64,000 nucleotides of DNA from Gloeopeniophorella convolvens (lineage: Eukaryota; Basidiomycota; Agaricomycetes; Russulales), in NCBI GenBank assembly GCA_022496205.1, contig WTXD01000005.1, positions 186,001 through 250,000 of the forward strand. Reading direction: 5' to 3'. Each line of letters begins with the position of its first letter. Position 1 is the stretch's first letter. The notes under the pieces are model-generated. The model worked only from the letters and a program-made list of their open reading frames with translations, made no database searches and had not been told where the DNA came from. Made by a program: the position numbers and the translations under genes. Shown here piece by piece: positions 36,469 through 46,869 of the stretch.

Positions 36469-38873
36469 CTATCCTAGTGTGCGTCTCCTCATAACCCCCA
36501 TCCGACCCTCAATGCTCGCAATGTCGCCCATCAATGCACGGTACCGCTCCTCCAACGCGTCCAATGCATCCTCGTCGCCCTCCGGCTGGTGCGAAGACTG
36601 CGGCAGCCGTGTTGAAAGAGCGTTCGGCAGCAACGTCATTCGTGTCGTCGTAGGTGTCCCGTTGAGCCGTATGACAGAGATATCCTGTGCATCCCTGGAG
36701 AAACGCAGCGACAACGACGCCGTCGGCGTCGCGCTCCGGCGCGACAGCATCGACATTGCCGACCCGGGGCGCGGGCTCGGGCTCGGACTCGGCGGCGCAT
36801 CGCTCACACTCACGCCGTCGCTCTCGTCCTCGCTGGCGTCGGGAACGAACCCCACTCCGGTGCTCGAGTCGCTGTCGTGCCCGCTCTCGCCGCTCGCGAG
36901 CTTGCCAAAGTCCAGCGGCGCGGGGGCTTGAGCAAAACGGATGGTCTTGGCCGAGGCGAGCGCCGTGCGTGGCGTGCGGCCGGCGGCGAGGACCTTCTTG
37001 CGCGCGCTGAGGCCGATGCAGTCTACCAACTGACGCATTGCCTCGCGATCGGAGACGGCACGACGGGGCGCTGTGCGCGTGCGGCGCAGCGTGCTGGCGC
37101 GCGGGAGCGTTGCCATGGGGCGCATTGGAGTCGCGAACGCGCTTGCTGTCCGGGCTGGCGTTTTGGGTACCATCGGGATGTATGGTTCTGGGGCCGTGGA
37201 GGCAACCGGGGTGTCAGGGAAAGCATCGGCTGCCGGTCCCCAGGAAAATCCAATGAAGAAGGATTCAGCGTCTTCGCGGAGAATTGAGCGCGGAGTTCCA
37301 CGCAGCACTGAGTGTGCCGAGGTGCTCCCATCCTCTGAAGGTTGGAAAAAGGCGGAGAATGCGAAAGGGGTCGATATTGATGATGACCGCTCCTGTGATT
37401 GATCAGGGTTACGGGGCGCCGGCAATCCCGAGAGGTCCTCGTTGTACGTAAAGAGAGGAAGGTGGAGATCAGGAGGATGCGATTCTGTTGTACGTTGAGA
37501 ATGGATAAGGAAACTAAATCCAGCAGGCTCTCATACCAGATTGTACGCCTTCCCACATGACGCCTTCGAAGAACGGATGATACATGACCTCTTTCGTAGT
37601 ACGCCGACCGAGTCGGCTCTCAGCGTCCGTAAGTAAACTGTAGTAGCGGTTAATGTTGATCCTACTGGATGAAGATGCTCTTCACACACCCTTGCACAAG
37701 ATCGCGGAGCTCATTTGACACCGGCACATTCGCTTGGAACTTCAAGCTTTTCTTGAAGTCGATGATCTTGAGGTATGTAGACCGTATGTCGCGAGCAAAG
37801 AACGGAGCGACACCGTATGTCATCTCATAAAGCATTGCCCCCATGCTCCACCAGTCGGTTTCGACGCCGTAGCCGCCTTCCACTTCGCCGCCTTCTTTTG
37901 CGTCCTCTTCATCAGACATCTCCAGCGCAACAAGCGCGGCTTCATGAGCATGAAGGATCTCGGGGGAGATGTAATCGCAGGTACCGCACGGAACGCGACA
38001 GTGTTCAGAGGCTATGAGGCGCGAGCCAGGCATGAGCGGAGCAGCGGACCCGAAATCAATGAGTTGAACGTGGGCAGAGCGCGTGAGTACGAAATTGTGA
38101 GGCTTGATATCTCTACATATTCAACATGAGTATGCGCAGAAGCGACGCAGACGGGGAGACATACCGGTGCACGAAGCCTTGCGAGTGGCACCACGCGACA
38201 GCGCTGATGATCTGGGGGAGCCACCACCTCAGGTCACCTTCGCTGATGTGCTCCAGAGGGCTTGATTCGAGGACATCCCACAGAGTACCGCCTTCGGCGT
38301 AATCCATTACAAGATTGAGATGCGTGCCAGTTTGGAAGGCACAAAGGAGATGCGGGGCCCAGACAGAATCGGTGCGTAGGGCACGGAGAAGAATTTCCCG
38401 CTCTAGTTGCGGGTTGCATTGCTGGGGGATGGTCAGACTCGTAGTGGCTTGAACACGGATGGCACAGACTCACGTCGCGAGACTTGAAGGCGAAGCGCTT
38501 CTCAATCGACTTGCGGACATAGACACGCCCGTCGACGTTGCAGTTGACAACATCGATCTGCAAGTAGCTATCAGAATGGGCCGAGGAAGAGTAGATCATA
38601 CGCACGATTGCGAACTGTCCGTACTCCAACGTCCCGACGACGGAGAGGTCTTTGTCCGTGAACCGTAGTTTGTCCACCTCGATAGTCTTGGCTGCACACA
38701 CGGCATCAGCACACGTTCTAAACGACACCAGGACGATGGAACGCACAGGTTTTGCCAATGACGGACTGTCCATGAAGGATACGATCAAGCGCAAGGCCAT
38801 CTTCGTCCTCGTCTCCGCTGCTTTGAAGAAGGGTGCCTAGTCTGGCCTTGCGCTTGAGCCATAGTGTAGACAT
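36469..38873 (-). CDS. AGC-type Ser/Thr protein kinase (DMPK/citron-like)
   Basis: Exons are 38724-38873, 38606-38686, 38474-38557, 38165-38421, 37690-38112, 37537-37637 and 36469-37484, giving about 703 residues. A basic N-terminal leader (LKRKARLGTLL) precedes the kinase domain. Visible elements are the glycine-loop segment GTLEYGQF, lysine in VYVRKS, the hinge VMDYAEGGTLWD, HRDIKPHN, the DFG motif, and GTCDYISPEIL in place of APE. The helix YGVAPFFARDI follows. After LTDAESRLGR and YHPFF comes a tail of about 330 residues, Ser/Pro-rich, with FIGFSWGP, a basic patch RRTRTAPRRAVSDREAM, and a final short coiled segment. The 48-bp intron 38558-38605 is a multiple of three; removing it restores the glycine loop. 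The first intron is only 37 bp and its edges are uncertain by a few bases. Substrates are unknown. Confidence 0.88.
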
Positions 38874-39721
38874 TCATGGGTCGACTGGTCCGAGGGCAGT
38901 AGTGAAAGCCAGCAAGTGGGGCTTCCAACTGGATGAACTTGATTTTGTGGCCTCGAGGCAGTGGAAGGTAAGTGGAAGGTCCACGTTCACGTTTAGTTGT
39001 GGCTGATGTATGCCAAAGGTTTCGGTTTCGTGTTCGTGGCAGGTGGTTGCCGTCGGTGCGGACCGCTGACGAACCACGCCGTGACCACGATCCCCATCCT
39101 GTTTTGCTTTGCTTTGTCCACCTTCAGCGCCTTGCCTCGTCAGGAGCGGTGAGGTGTCTCCAGGAAATCCTTTCCCTGCTGAATGTTCGCACAACTGAAC
39201 AAATCCCGTATCTCGGGTATTCTCCAGGCCAGGCGGAGAAAGAAAATAGGCACCAGGTTCGAACCTTCTGTATCCGACTTCTCACCAGTTCCTACCGCTG
39301 GCATTGCCAGAATCTCTGAGCCACCGTGTTCCAACGCAACGCTGTACAACTCGCACCATCAACTACTCTAAGGCTCAAACCCTTGGAGGCTGCTGCATCC
39401 TGGTGTTACGTACCCTTGTATACCCCACATCAATCCCATATTCTGCCCTTGTTCCGTGTTCCGTGTAGTCTTCAGCGTGGTGCACGGTCTGTTTGTCTCG
39501 CTCCGGCAGGACGCATGACTACCTACCCCAACTGGTGACACTATCTCTCTGCTCGATTTGCAACTTTCCTGTCTGCCTACGACATCAAATGCAAAGACCT
39601 GATCCTGCTCCTCTCTAGTAGATCAGCCTATCCAGGTTGGCATGCCTATCAAGAAGCGTTCCAATGACATACAATGCCTCAATCGAGAATATACTCATCC
39701 AGCACGCTTTCCATCAGTTCG
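38874..39721. other. No gene supported
   Basis: This 848-bp gap lies between the kinase start and the FHA gene stop, both on the minus strand. It presumably contains the kinase promoter. Frames on both strands are short, and none could be added to the FHA gene as further exons. Confidence 0.45.
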
Positions 39722-40252
39722 CTAGTCTTCCAATCCTACATTCGATACATTCACGCGCGCGGCGACCTTACTATGCACCGTCTCGTCCTCCTTAACGTCA
39801 CACCCGAACTCCTGCCAGAACGACCGCAACAGTTAGCTCGCCGGTTACGTCTCGGAGCCCGCACAGAACACCTACCACGACATCGTCCGACTTAAGCTCG
39901 ACAGGGTCGGACTCGTCCCCCGCAGCACTCAGCCTGCGCCCATTGACATACGTCCCATTCACGCTGCGCGTGTCCCTGATATAAACCTGACGAGCCACGA
40001 CGGGTCCTTGTCAGTTAGGGCAGACAGACAGCACAGCACACCCGCGGCACGCACCTTGCGCGCCTCCGCCCACACCTCCGCGTGCTGCCTGCTCATGACG
40101 GATGCGTCGAACCACGCGTTATCGCGCGCGGGCACCTTCGGCGCGTCGCACTTCCTGCCGACGGGCACGCGCCGGCCGGGCTCGAGCGGGATGTCGCGCT
40201 GCTGGAGGGCGGCGGCGGTGGTCAGCGGGTGCAGTTGCAGGATTGCGGGCAT
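39722..40252 (-). CDS. Small FHA-domain protein
   Basis: Three exons (40055-40252, 39876-39986, 39722-39811) give 132 residues in frame. Almost the whole protein is one forkhead-associated domain. Phosphopeptide-binding signatures are present: VGRKCD at the first loop, SRQHAEVW at the second, and RDTRSVNGTYVNG at the third, then LKSDDVVEFG. FHA domains bind phosphothreonine. The sequence style, with VEFG followed by HSKVAARV, recalls fungal Far9/Far10/SLMAP-like proteins of the STRIPAK complex, which are normally several hundred residues with a C-terminal membrane anchor. Here the frame stops soon after the FHA fold. Either this is a truncated or minimal copy, or later exons were missed. It sits upstream of the kinase gene on the same strand. 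Confidence 0.75.
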
Positions 40253-40615
40253 GATAGTCGTGCAATATCTGGCAGAGCGAGGATCTCAAATCTCACGAGA
40301 GTCGTCCGAGAGGCGCAGAGCGATATAGCAGTCCCACTGATATGACTCGGCGCAGTTGTACTGTATTTGCTCGAGGGTCAATATGTGCTGAGTTGGTAGT
40401 GCTTATAAGCAATTGATGGGGCAGCACCACTGCGTCATCCGAAAGCTTGGCAGTCGATGCAGCGCATGCTGCAAGAGCTCCATTTGATCCCCTGGATCTC
40501 TGCCCAAATCTCAGATAAGCGTAGAGACCAGTACGCGACAATACGAATGCCCGGTCTCCTGTTTGAATCAATAGGTGCGGCGACTTATGCTTATCGCACA
40601 CAACTCAAAGGCAAA
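40253..40615. other. Upstream region of the FHA gene
   Basis: No gene is supported. It should include the FHA promoter. Confidence 0.4.
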
Positions 40616-40690
40616 CTCCCTGCCGGGGAGTCGAACCCCGCTCTCGCGCGGCCAGGAGAATGACAGGCGCGTGTACTCTACTTACTGACG
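40616..40690 (-). pseudogene. tRNA-Asp (GTC)-like relic with an anticodon-loop intron
   Basis: Read on the minus strand, the 3' two thirds form good tRNA elements. A T-arm CGGGG-TTCGACT-CCCCG carries a perfect B box. It is followed by GCAGGGA plus discriminator G. The anticodon stem is CGCGC/GCGCG around a loop with anticodon GTC. A 10-nt insert, TTCTCCTGGC, sits after position 37, the canonical place for a nuclear tRNA intron. The D-arm appears shortened and the 5' acceptor strand that should pair with GCAGGGA is missing. I therefore call it a damaged tRNA-Asp gene, or the head of a tRNA-derived element, rather than a working gene. Confidence 0.5.
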
Positions 40691-41221
40691 GTTCCCACAG
40701 TCACGCCCACATTAACACGACCCGGGCAGCCGGGCCCATGTCACATTCTTCTCCTCTGCTTCGACACTCCAATAGATACAGCAGTACTAATGTAGTCAAG
40801 CGATTCTCACAGTTCACGGCCGCCTTTGGATCACTTCACGAATAGAACATGAGGTCGCCCGAGAAACGCGGACCTTACAAGCCGCCTGGTCTACAGACTA
40901 CATGTCGTGGCAGTCGCCTTCCCAGCCCAACGGACAGTCCGGGACTGCCAGTCAGTCGCGGGCCGCGGCCATAGGGTGCAACTTGATCATTGCCCAGACC
41001 GTAGGCGGGATAACAATTTACGCGCCGATGTAGGCAGCGGAAATGGCCTGGCTTGCGTTACCTGGCCTGCCGCTTGCGCGTGCATGGCGGCCCTAAGGCA
41101 CAGATCGCACCGGTCCTGCAGTCAAAACGAGACAGAGCCTGACAATCAGCCGACGAACAGTTAGCTGCCGGGAATTCTACTGCAGACCGCGGGAGGGTTC
41201 GTACCAAGCTTTCCGCATCGC
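40691..41221. other. No gene supported
   Basis: Short frames only. This gap separates the tRNA-like relic from the stop of the first DUF6533 gene. Confidence 0.45.
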
Positions 41222-42700
41222 CTACACCACACGGTCATCGTCAACATATGTGCCCGAATACGTGTTCGTATTAGTGAAATTCGTGGCCGACGAGCCCTTC
41301 CTACGCTCGTGCTTGAAGGGTACTGAGTCGCTGCCGGCGACTGTTGGCGTCATTTCGTAGCTCTCGCTCCCTGTGCCTGTGCCCGTGCGGCCCTCGCTAC
41401 TATCGTAGCTGCGTCCCAGGACGCCGCCCCAGTCCCATCGTATGCTGCGGGTCCGAGGGTGATCTGCCGCAGACAGGTGGGTGGTGAAGACGATACGGGA
41501 CGATACAGCGCCGTCGCGAGAGCGGTCCGAAGTATCCGATGAATGGAGAGCGAGCGCATGGAGGTTGAGGAGGATTCGAGCACCGGCAAAGGCCTCAATT
41601 GAAAGCAACCACGGAAACGCAACGGCGGCGGTAGCCGAATTTCCTGCGCCAAGAAAAAAGCCCGAGTTGACACAGAGTGTTACTACCGGCCGCGATGGAT
41701 GAGTAATGCCAGTCAACTAGAAGACAGAAGGATAGGCAGACCGAAAATGAGGGCGAACGCCCATGTACCGTCGCGCACGAGCAGATGGATGACGGGAGTG
41801 TGGCCCCATCCGGTGCGTAGTGCCATGAAAAATTTGACGAGGGTGAGGACAAATAAAACCGTTTCAAACGCGACGAAAGCGACCCTGCACAACGGAGTCA
41901 TCTAATGAGCGGCGACCGAGGACTGATAACGAATTATCCTACGCGAAAATGACTAGGCTTGGTGGGGTATGGACAACCGTGCAAGCCACGTCGAAGCGTG
42001 CCCCCGGCACGACCTTGATGAGGGTGACCGCCATGGCGATATTTTCCGCAAGGAACAACGTGATCAGGATAATTGTGATGGGACGGTTGCGGTCGTAAAG
42101 AGCGTGGACTTGTAGGAAGTATATGTAAGTCAGAACGGTATGGGTGTGTTGGGGGAGCGTACCTCGTATGATAAGGATAACTTCCACCGAGGCAATAAGA
42201 AGCTGGGTGCCAACTTCTTGAAATATGTACCACTTGACGCAGTCGCTCTCTGTGTAGTGATAGTCGAGGGCTAGCCGCGTACCAACGAACAAGAGCGCGC
42301 TGGAGGGGACGAATATGAGAGACAGCCAGAGTCCGTAGAATGTAGCGTACATTTGCATGGCGACCGCGAAGTAGCGGACAAAGAGAAACAGCCATTTCAT
42401 GTAGAACTTGTTGGGTTTTCTGTCGCAGGGAAAAGGGTCAACATTAAATCCCGAGCAGAGGGTGAGAAGGGGGAAACGGGTGGGGGGGGGGGGGGGACGT
42501 ACGACCAGATGGCACCGATCTCCTGGTCAAGCGTGATCAGGATGTCCCAGACGAGAAATGTGAGCGCGGCAACTTGGGCAGGAGTGTCAAGACGATGCTT
42601 TGCGGCGTGACGGACGAGAGCCAATGGGCTCACCTGAGCTAAGGTCGACATTCCAGGAATCCTGAACACCGACGGGGGAGGCAGTGTCCCTGGGGAACAT
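41222..42700 (-). CDS. DUF6533 integral membrane protein, copy 1
   Basis: Six exons (42634-42700, 42503-42572, 42163-42419, 41943-42108, 41742-41884, 41222-41682) give 387 residues in frame. The start at 42700 was chosen because the first splice then matches copy 2 (LSS joined to VAALTFLVWD). The DUF6533 signature follows: ALTFLVWDILITLDQE and KFYMKWLFLFVRY. About seven hydrophobic segments are visible, including LSLIFVPSSALLFV, QLLIASVEVILIIR with VHALYDRN, TIILITLFLAENIAMAV, and VAFVAFETVLFVLTLV. The hydrophilic tail of about 130 residues is Ser/Thr/Gly-rich. Such proteins are expanded in mushroom-forming fungi and have no known function; a receptor-like topology is inference. A run of 15 C (coding strand) directly follows the donor of intron 2. 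Confidence 0.88.
42482..42496. repeat. 15-nt poly-G tract (poly-C on the coding strand)
   Basis: An uninterrupted run of 15 G lies inside intron 2 of DUF6533 copy 1, starting just after its GTACGT donor on the minus strand. Its length may vary between strains or reads. Confidence 0.9.
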
Positions 42701-45448
42701 GGCGGGGAGGGGGCTGGAGGGAAGGGACACCCTTCACCGCCTTTGGGGCGAGACGGCGAGGGGGAAGCGAGGGACGGACGAGGTGAACGAAGGCATAAGA
42801 AGAAAACAGACGAATGCGAATCGAATCTTCAATCGAATCGAAGCTCGTGAGATGAGCGAATCAGGGAGAGCACACCACTCACCGCAGGGCCACGCGCGCA
42901 GTCCCCCGACCCCTTACATACTTCCTCTCTACCGCCGCTTGCCTTGCTTTCCCCGCAATCAGACAGAAAGAGGCCTTCATTTCATGGTCGATATGCTCTG
43001 GCTGCTCACTGGATACGCATGGTGACTTCAGAGCGCGTTGGACCGTCGAGTGTCCGGCGGGTTGCCGTGAGAAGGCGGACGGAAAAGGCAAGAGGGCTAC
43101 TTTGATCAGCGGAGTAGAGCTCGATCTCCCCCACGTCGGCGTTTCACACACCTTCCATGATCCAATCTCCAACACGTACACGCGTCCGGGTGCAGTGTCC
43201 TTCTCCTGCTCCCATTTACTTATCGCTGCTCCGGTCACAGAGGTCACGGTCTGCTGTATGATGTCTTCGCTTGCAAGCGTGCTTCGCACCGATGCGCCGC
43301 ACGTCTGCCGCTCCATGCATAGCCCGGGAACCCGCTACGGGCCACTGCGACCCCCCGGCCAACTGAAGCCCATGCGAACGGTGACGCCACCAACAGGCTA
43401 GTGTGCCGCTGGGGCCCTCGTCGCGGGGTTCGAAATCTGTCCAACGTAACGACTCGACTGCGGGCGCCGGATCCATAGCCGTTGCCCTCACCTTCAACAC
43501 GTGCCCGCCGACTTGGCGTAACGACGCTCAATACAGAACAACTGGATCCAACAAGGCTTGCCTTTCCGGTGGGTACAGCGCTTTCTGTCTTCATCCAATG
43601 GCAGTTGAACCGGTGCCTCATCGGGAAAAGACCCGCTTCGCGCCCGCATACTCAGGCCCATGATACAGCACAGGATATCCCAGGCTGTCCCATTTCTCGG
43701 CGAAGACAACGCGCCCAAACCCTATCTAGTAGGCCTCGCCAGAATCCATGCGCGCCCGCGCCGCCGCCCCGCACCCGCACCCCACTCAGCACCCAATCTG
43801 TGGAGTAATCATCGACGCACTGATACCCTCGAGAGAGAGCTGCATCAGCGTATCCAGCAGATCATCGTGCTCCCCAGAATCTGTGTTCGTCATCGTCAGT
43901 TTACCTCTGCACAGCAACCGTCTGCTTTTGTATAGGATCGTCCATCTTTGGCGCCGAATGATCTGGTGGCGCGGCGGATCACCATGTTATCACCTGTCTC
44001 CCCAGGAAGATCAGCGTACGTCGCGCGGGGGCGATGTTGACGTCGGGCGTCTTTTGCGAGTCGGGATCTCGGCATGCCGTGTGCTGGTATTGTCCCTGCA
44101 CTGTATGTCGTGCACTCGTTGCTTGGGGACGGGACGAGCTTGTATGGCGCGCCGGAACATCTGTGGAACAGGCCCCGGACACGGCCGGAGCAGATGCCCT
44201 CTATTTGACCCGATCAGGTAGGTGTTGCCGGTGAGCTCGCCGTATTCAAAGGGAGCTGGTGCTGCTGAACCGGCGTTATTCTGGCATGTGCTGGAAACAT
44301 AAGTTAGTCGGTCACCCATGCTGAGCCATCTAGGACACCGATATCGGAGAATATTGCTGTTCGCGGTTCATCGATGCTCCCAGCTTGCCGGTGGTTTATC
44401 TCTCAGCCCTCTTTCACCGCACACCATCGCGCGACCAACGCCGGATTATTATAGCTCGGTCCCGCCGCTTCTCGAGCCGTCCACGGACTCGGCCATGTAT
44501 GTAGTTGGCGACTCCAATGGGAATCGCAACTGGCGTAAACCCCATTCGCTGTGAAACAAAGGGGCCATGTTCGGTGTAGAGACGCTGAAGGCGCTGTGAC
44601 AGAAGTTGCCTATCTAGCTGTTTCCGCCGCGTGCAGCTGTCATGAATATTACCGAACCGGGACACGAGCGGCCGTGCATTTGGCAACCTTGAGCGACCAT
44701 CTACGTCTTTCAATGTGCAGAATTAAGATGTCCTTGTTCTTCTTCTCGAGCGGCTGTATCGGCGCTGTGATGATGCCAGGATAGAAAATGTATCGTCGTA
44801 ATGACGGACGGCGCCGATGGGATCGCTGTTGCTTGTGTCCGTCGTCGTCGTCGTCGTCGTCGTCGGGTACGGGGCGCCACGCCAGCTAATACATCATACT
44901 TGGTGTTCATTGTTCTCAGGAGCGTGGAGCCGGAAGGTGGGGGTCTACCATCCGGAACGAAGGAAGGAGAGGATACTTCACGCACGCAAAGGCGGTGTGC
45001 AAAGGAGAAGGGGATCCGCTCCGAGGGAGAACATACTGATTATGCTGACAGCTCATATGTGATCAACGTATTTTCGAACATCGGGGAAGTCAATACGCTA
45101 GGCTGGCACGGAGACATGCCGGCGGTCCTGTCGTACTATATATCACGAGTCTCAGTTGGGCCTACCTTGCAGCTCGTGTCAAGAGATAGAGAAAGTCCCC
45201 CGAGAATCGCGGGGTACCGGAAGTGGTTGCCCGCCGTAAATACTCCTAGGAATGGAACCGTCGACGCGTCAGCATTTGGATTGGTGGACCAGTGGTTGGC
45301 CCACAATTCATATAATGGTAGGACGCGGTGTTGAGAAGTATTTCTGCTGTCCCATGTATCGTATACCTGAAAACTCATGAGGTACCGCTGCTGCAGCCTC
45401 TGGGTGATGGTGTGTACGTACCGTTACCACAGGCTGTAGTCTGTCGCT
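42701..45448. other. Spacer between the two DUF6533 copies
   Basis: This 2.7-kb interval has no gene I can support. It contains the promoter of copy 1 at its left end and a GTC microsatellite at 44841. The minus-strand frame at 42879-43316 has one moderately protein-like stretch, without a recognisable domain or splice partners. Confidence 0.45.
44841..44864. repeat. (GTC)8 microsatellite
   Basis: Eight consecutive GTC triplets. They produce an artificial Arg or Val run in overlapping frames and are probably noncoding. Confidence 0.85.
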
Positions 45449-46869
45449 CTAGACCACGTCGTTACTGTCGTCGCCAGAGTAGTTATTAGTGTGTGCAATC
45501 ATATCCGTGTGGTGCATGGGGGGTGGTGCGTTCTCGTGCGTTCTCGGCCATGCGCTGCCGCCGGACCGAGTGCACGCCAGCTCGTATCCCTCGTGTTCTG
45601 TCCGGGCCTTTGCGCCGACGCGGCTCCTGCTAACGCTCCTGCCGCGCTGATTGCTATACACGCGACCTTCGGTCCCGCGGGGAGTTACTTGGGTACGAGA
45701 TGACGCCGGATATGGGGCCGTGAAGACTAGGCTGGTAGACGTTGTGTGACCGATGCCTTGGAGGCTATCAGACGATGAATTGAGGGAAAGCGCATGAAGG
45801 TTGAGTACGATACGGCCACCAGCGAATGCTTCAATCGACAGCAGCCACTGAAATGCAACGCCCGCTATATTCGAGTCCCCTGCACCAAGATAGAACCCGG
45901 CATTGACGCAGAGCGTCACTATCTCGCATGAGTAATGAAGTGGCGGTATAGGAAGATAAGCATGTCGACACACCAAATATAAGGGCGAATGCCCATGTGC
46001 TGTCGCGCACGAGTAGGTACGTGACGGGGGTGCGACCCCACCCAGCGCGCAGAGCGATGTAGAATTTGATGAACGTGAGGAGGAAAAGGACTGTCTCGAA
46101 TGCGAAGAAGGCAATTCTGGGGAAAGATAATAAAGTAAGTGGCGATCGAGAATACGTTATGGGCCGTCCTACGCGAAGGTGACAATTCCCGGCGGGGTAT
46201 GCACGAGGATGCAGGTCGGATCGAAGCGCGTTGAAGGAACGACCCTGACAAGCGAGACTACCATTGCGGCATTTTCTGCGAGGAAGAGCGCACCCAAGGC
46301 CATCATGACGGATCGTTTCCGGTCGTAGAGTGCATGAACTGTAACGGAATGGTCGTTGAGAACTAGATAACAACAGACTTTGAAGAATGTATACCACGCA
46401 TGATAAGGATGACCTCGACTGCGGCGACAAGGAGCTGGGTGCCAACTTGTTGGAATATGTACCACCTCACGCAGTCAGCCTCTGTATAATGAAAATCCAC
46501 AGGTAAATATGTGCCGATAAATAGCAGAGGGCTAACAACACGCATTGTGAGTAATGGTCAGGCTGATATAGGAAGCGACGGACATTTGCATAGCGACCGC
46601 AAAATATCGGATAAAGAGGAAAAGCCATTTCGCGTAGAACCTGTTGGGCTTCCTACAGCGGAGATGAGGGTTTGTAAAGTCTGAAGATAAAGAAGACATA
46701 CGGCCATATAGCACCAACTTCTTGATCGAGAGTGATTAAGATATCCCACACGAGGAACGAAAGGGCAGCAACTTGGAGCGTAATGGTCAATATGACGCCT
46801 CGGGGTGACTGCAAGCACCGACGGCGCACTTGAGCTTAGGGCGACATCGTAGGTGCCCTGTGAATCCAT
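45449..46869 (-). pseudogene. DUF6533 integral membrane protein, copy 2 (frameshifted)
   Basis: This is a tandem paralogue of the gene at 41222-42700. Exons are 46830-46869, 46702-46771, 46395-46652, 46173-46338, 45974-46116 and 45449-45918. Exons 2, 4 and 5 have exactly the same lengths as in copy 1 (70, 166 and 143 nt). Exon 3 is 258 nt against 257. The extra base lies between the MQM block and the PLLFIG block and brings an in-frame TAG at 46532-46534, within the second or third membrane helix. Outside this point the protein is well kept (KWLFLFIRYFAVAMQM, DFHYTEADCVRWYIF, VHALYDRKRS). An alternative is a 53-bp intron ending at this TAG, which would delete a membrane segment. I favour a recent frameshift. 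Confidence 0.75.

Noticed and set aside
44801..45334. 177-codon open frame spanning the GTC microsatellite
   Set aside because: The run of arginine comes from the microsatellite, and the rest has no recognisable domain.
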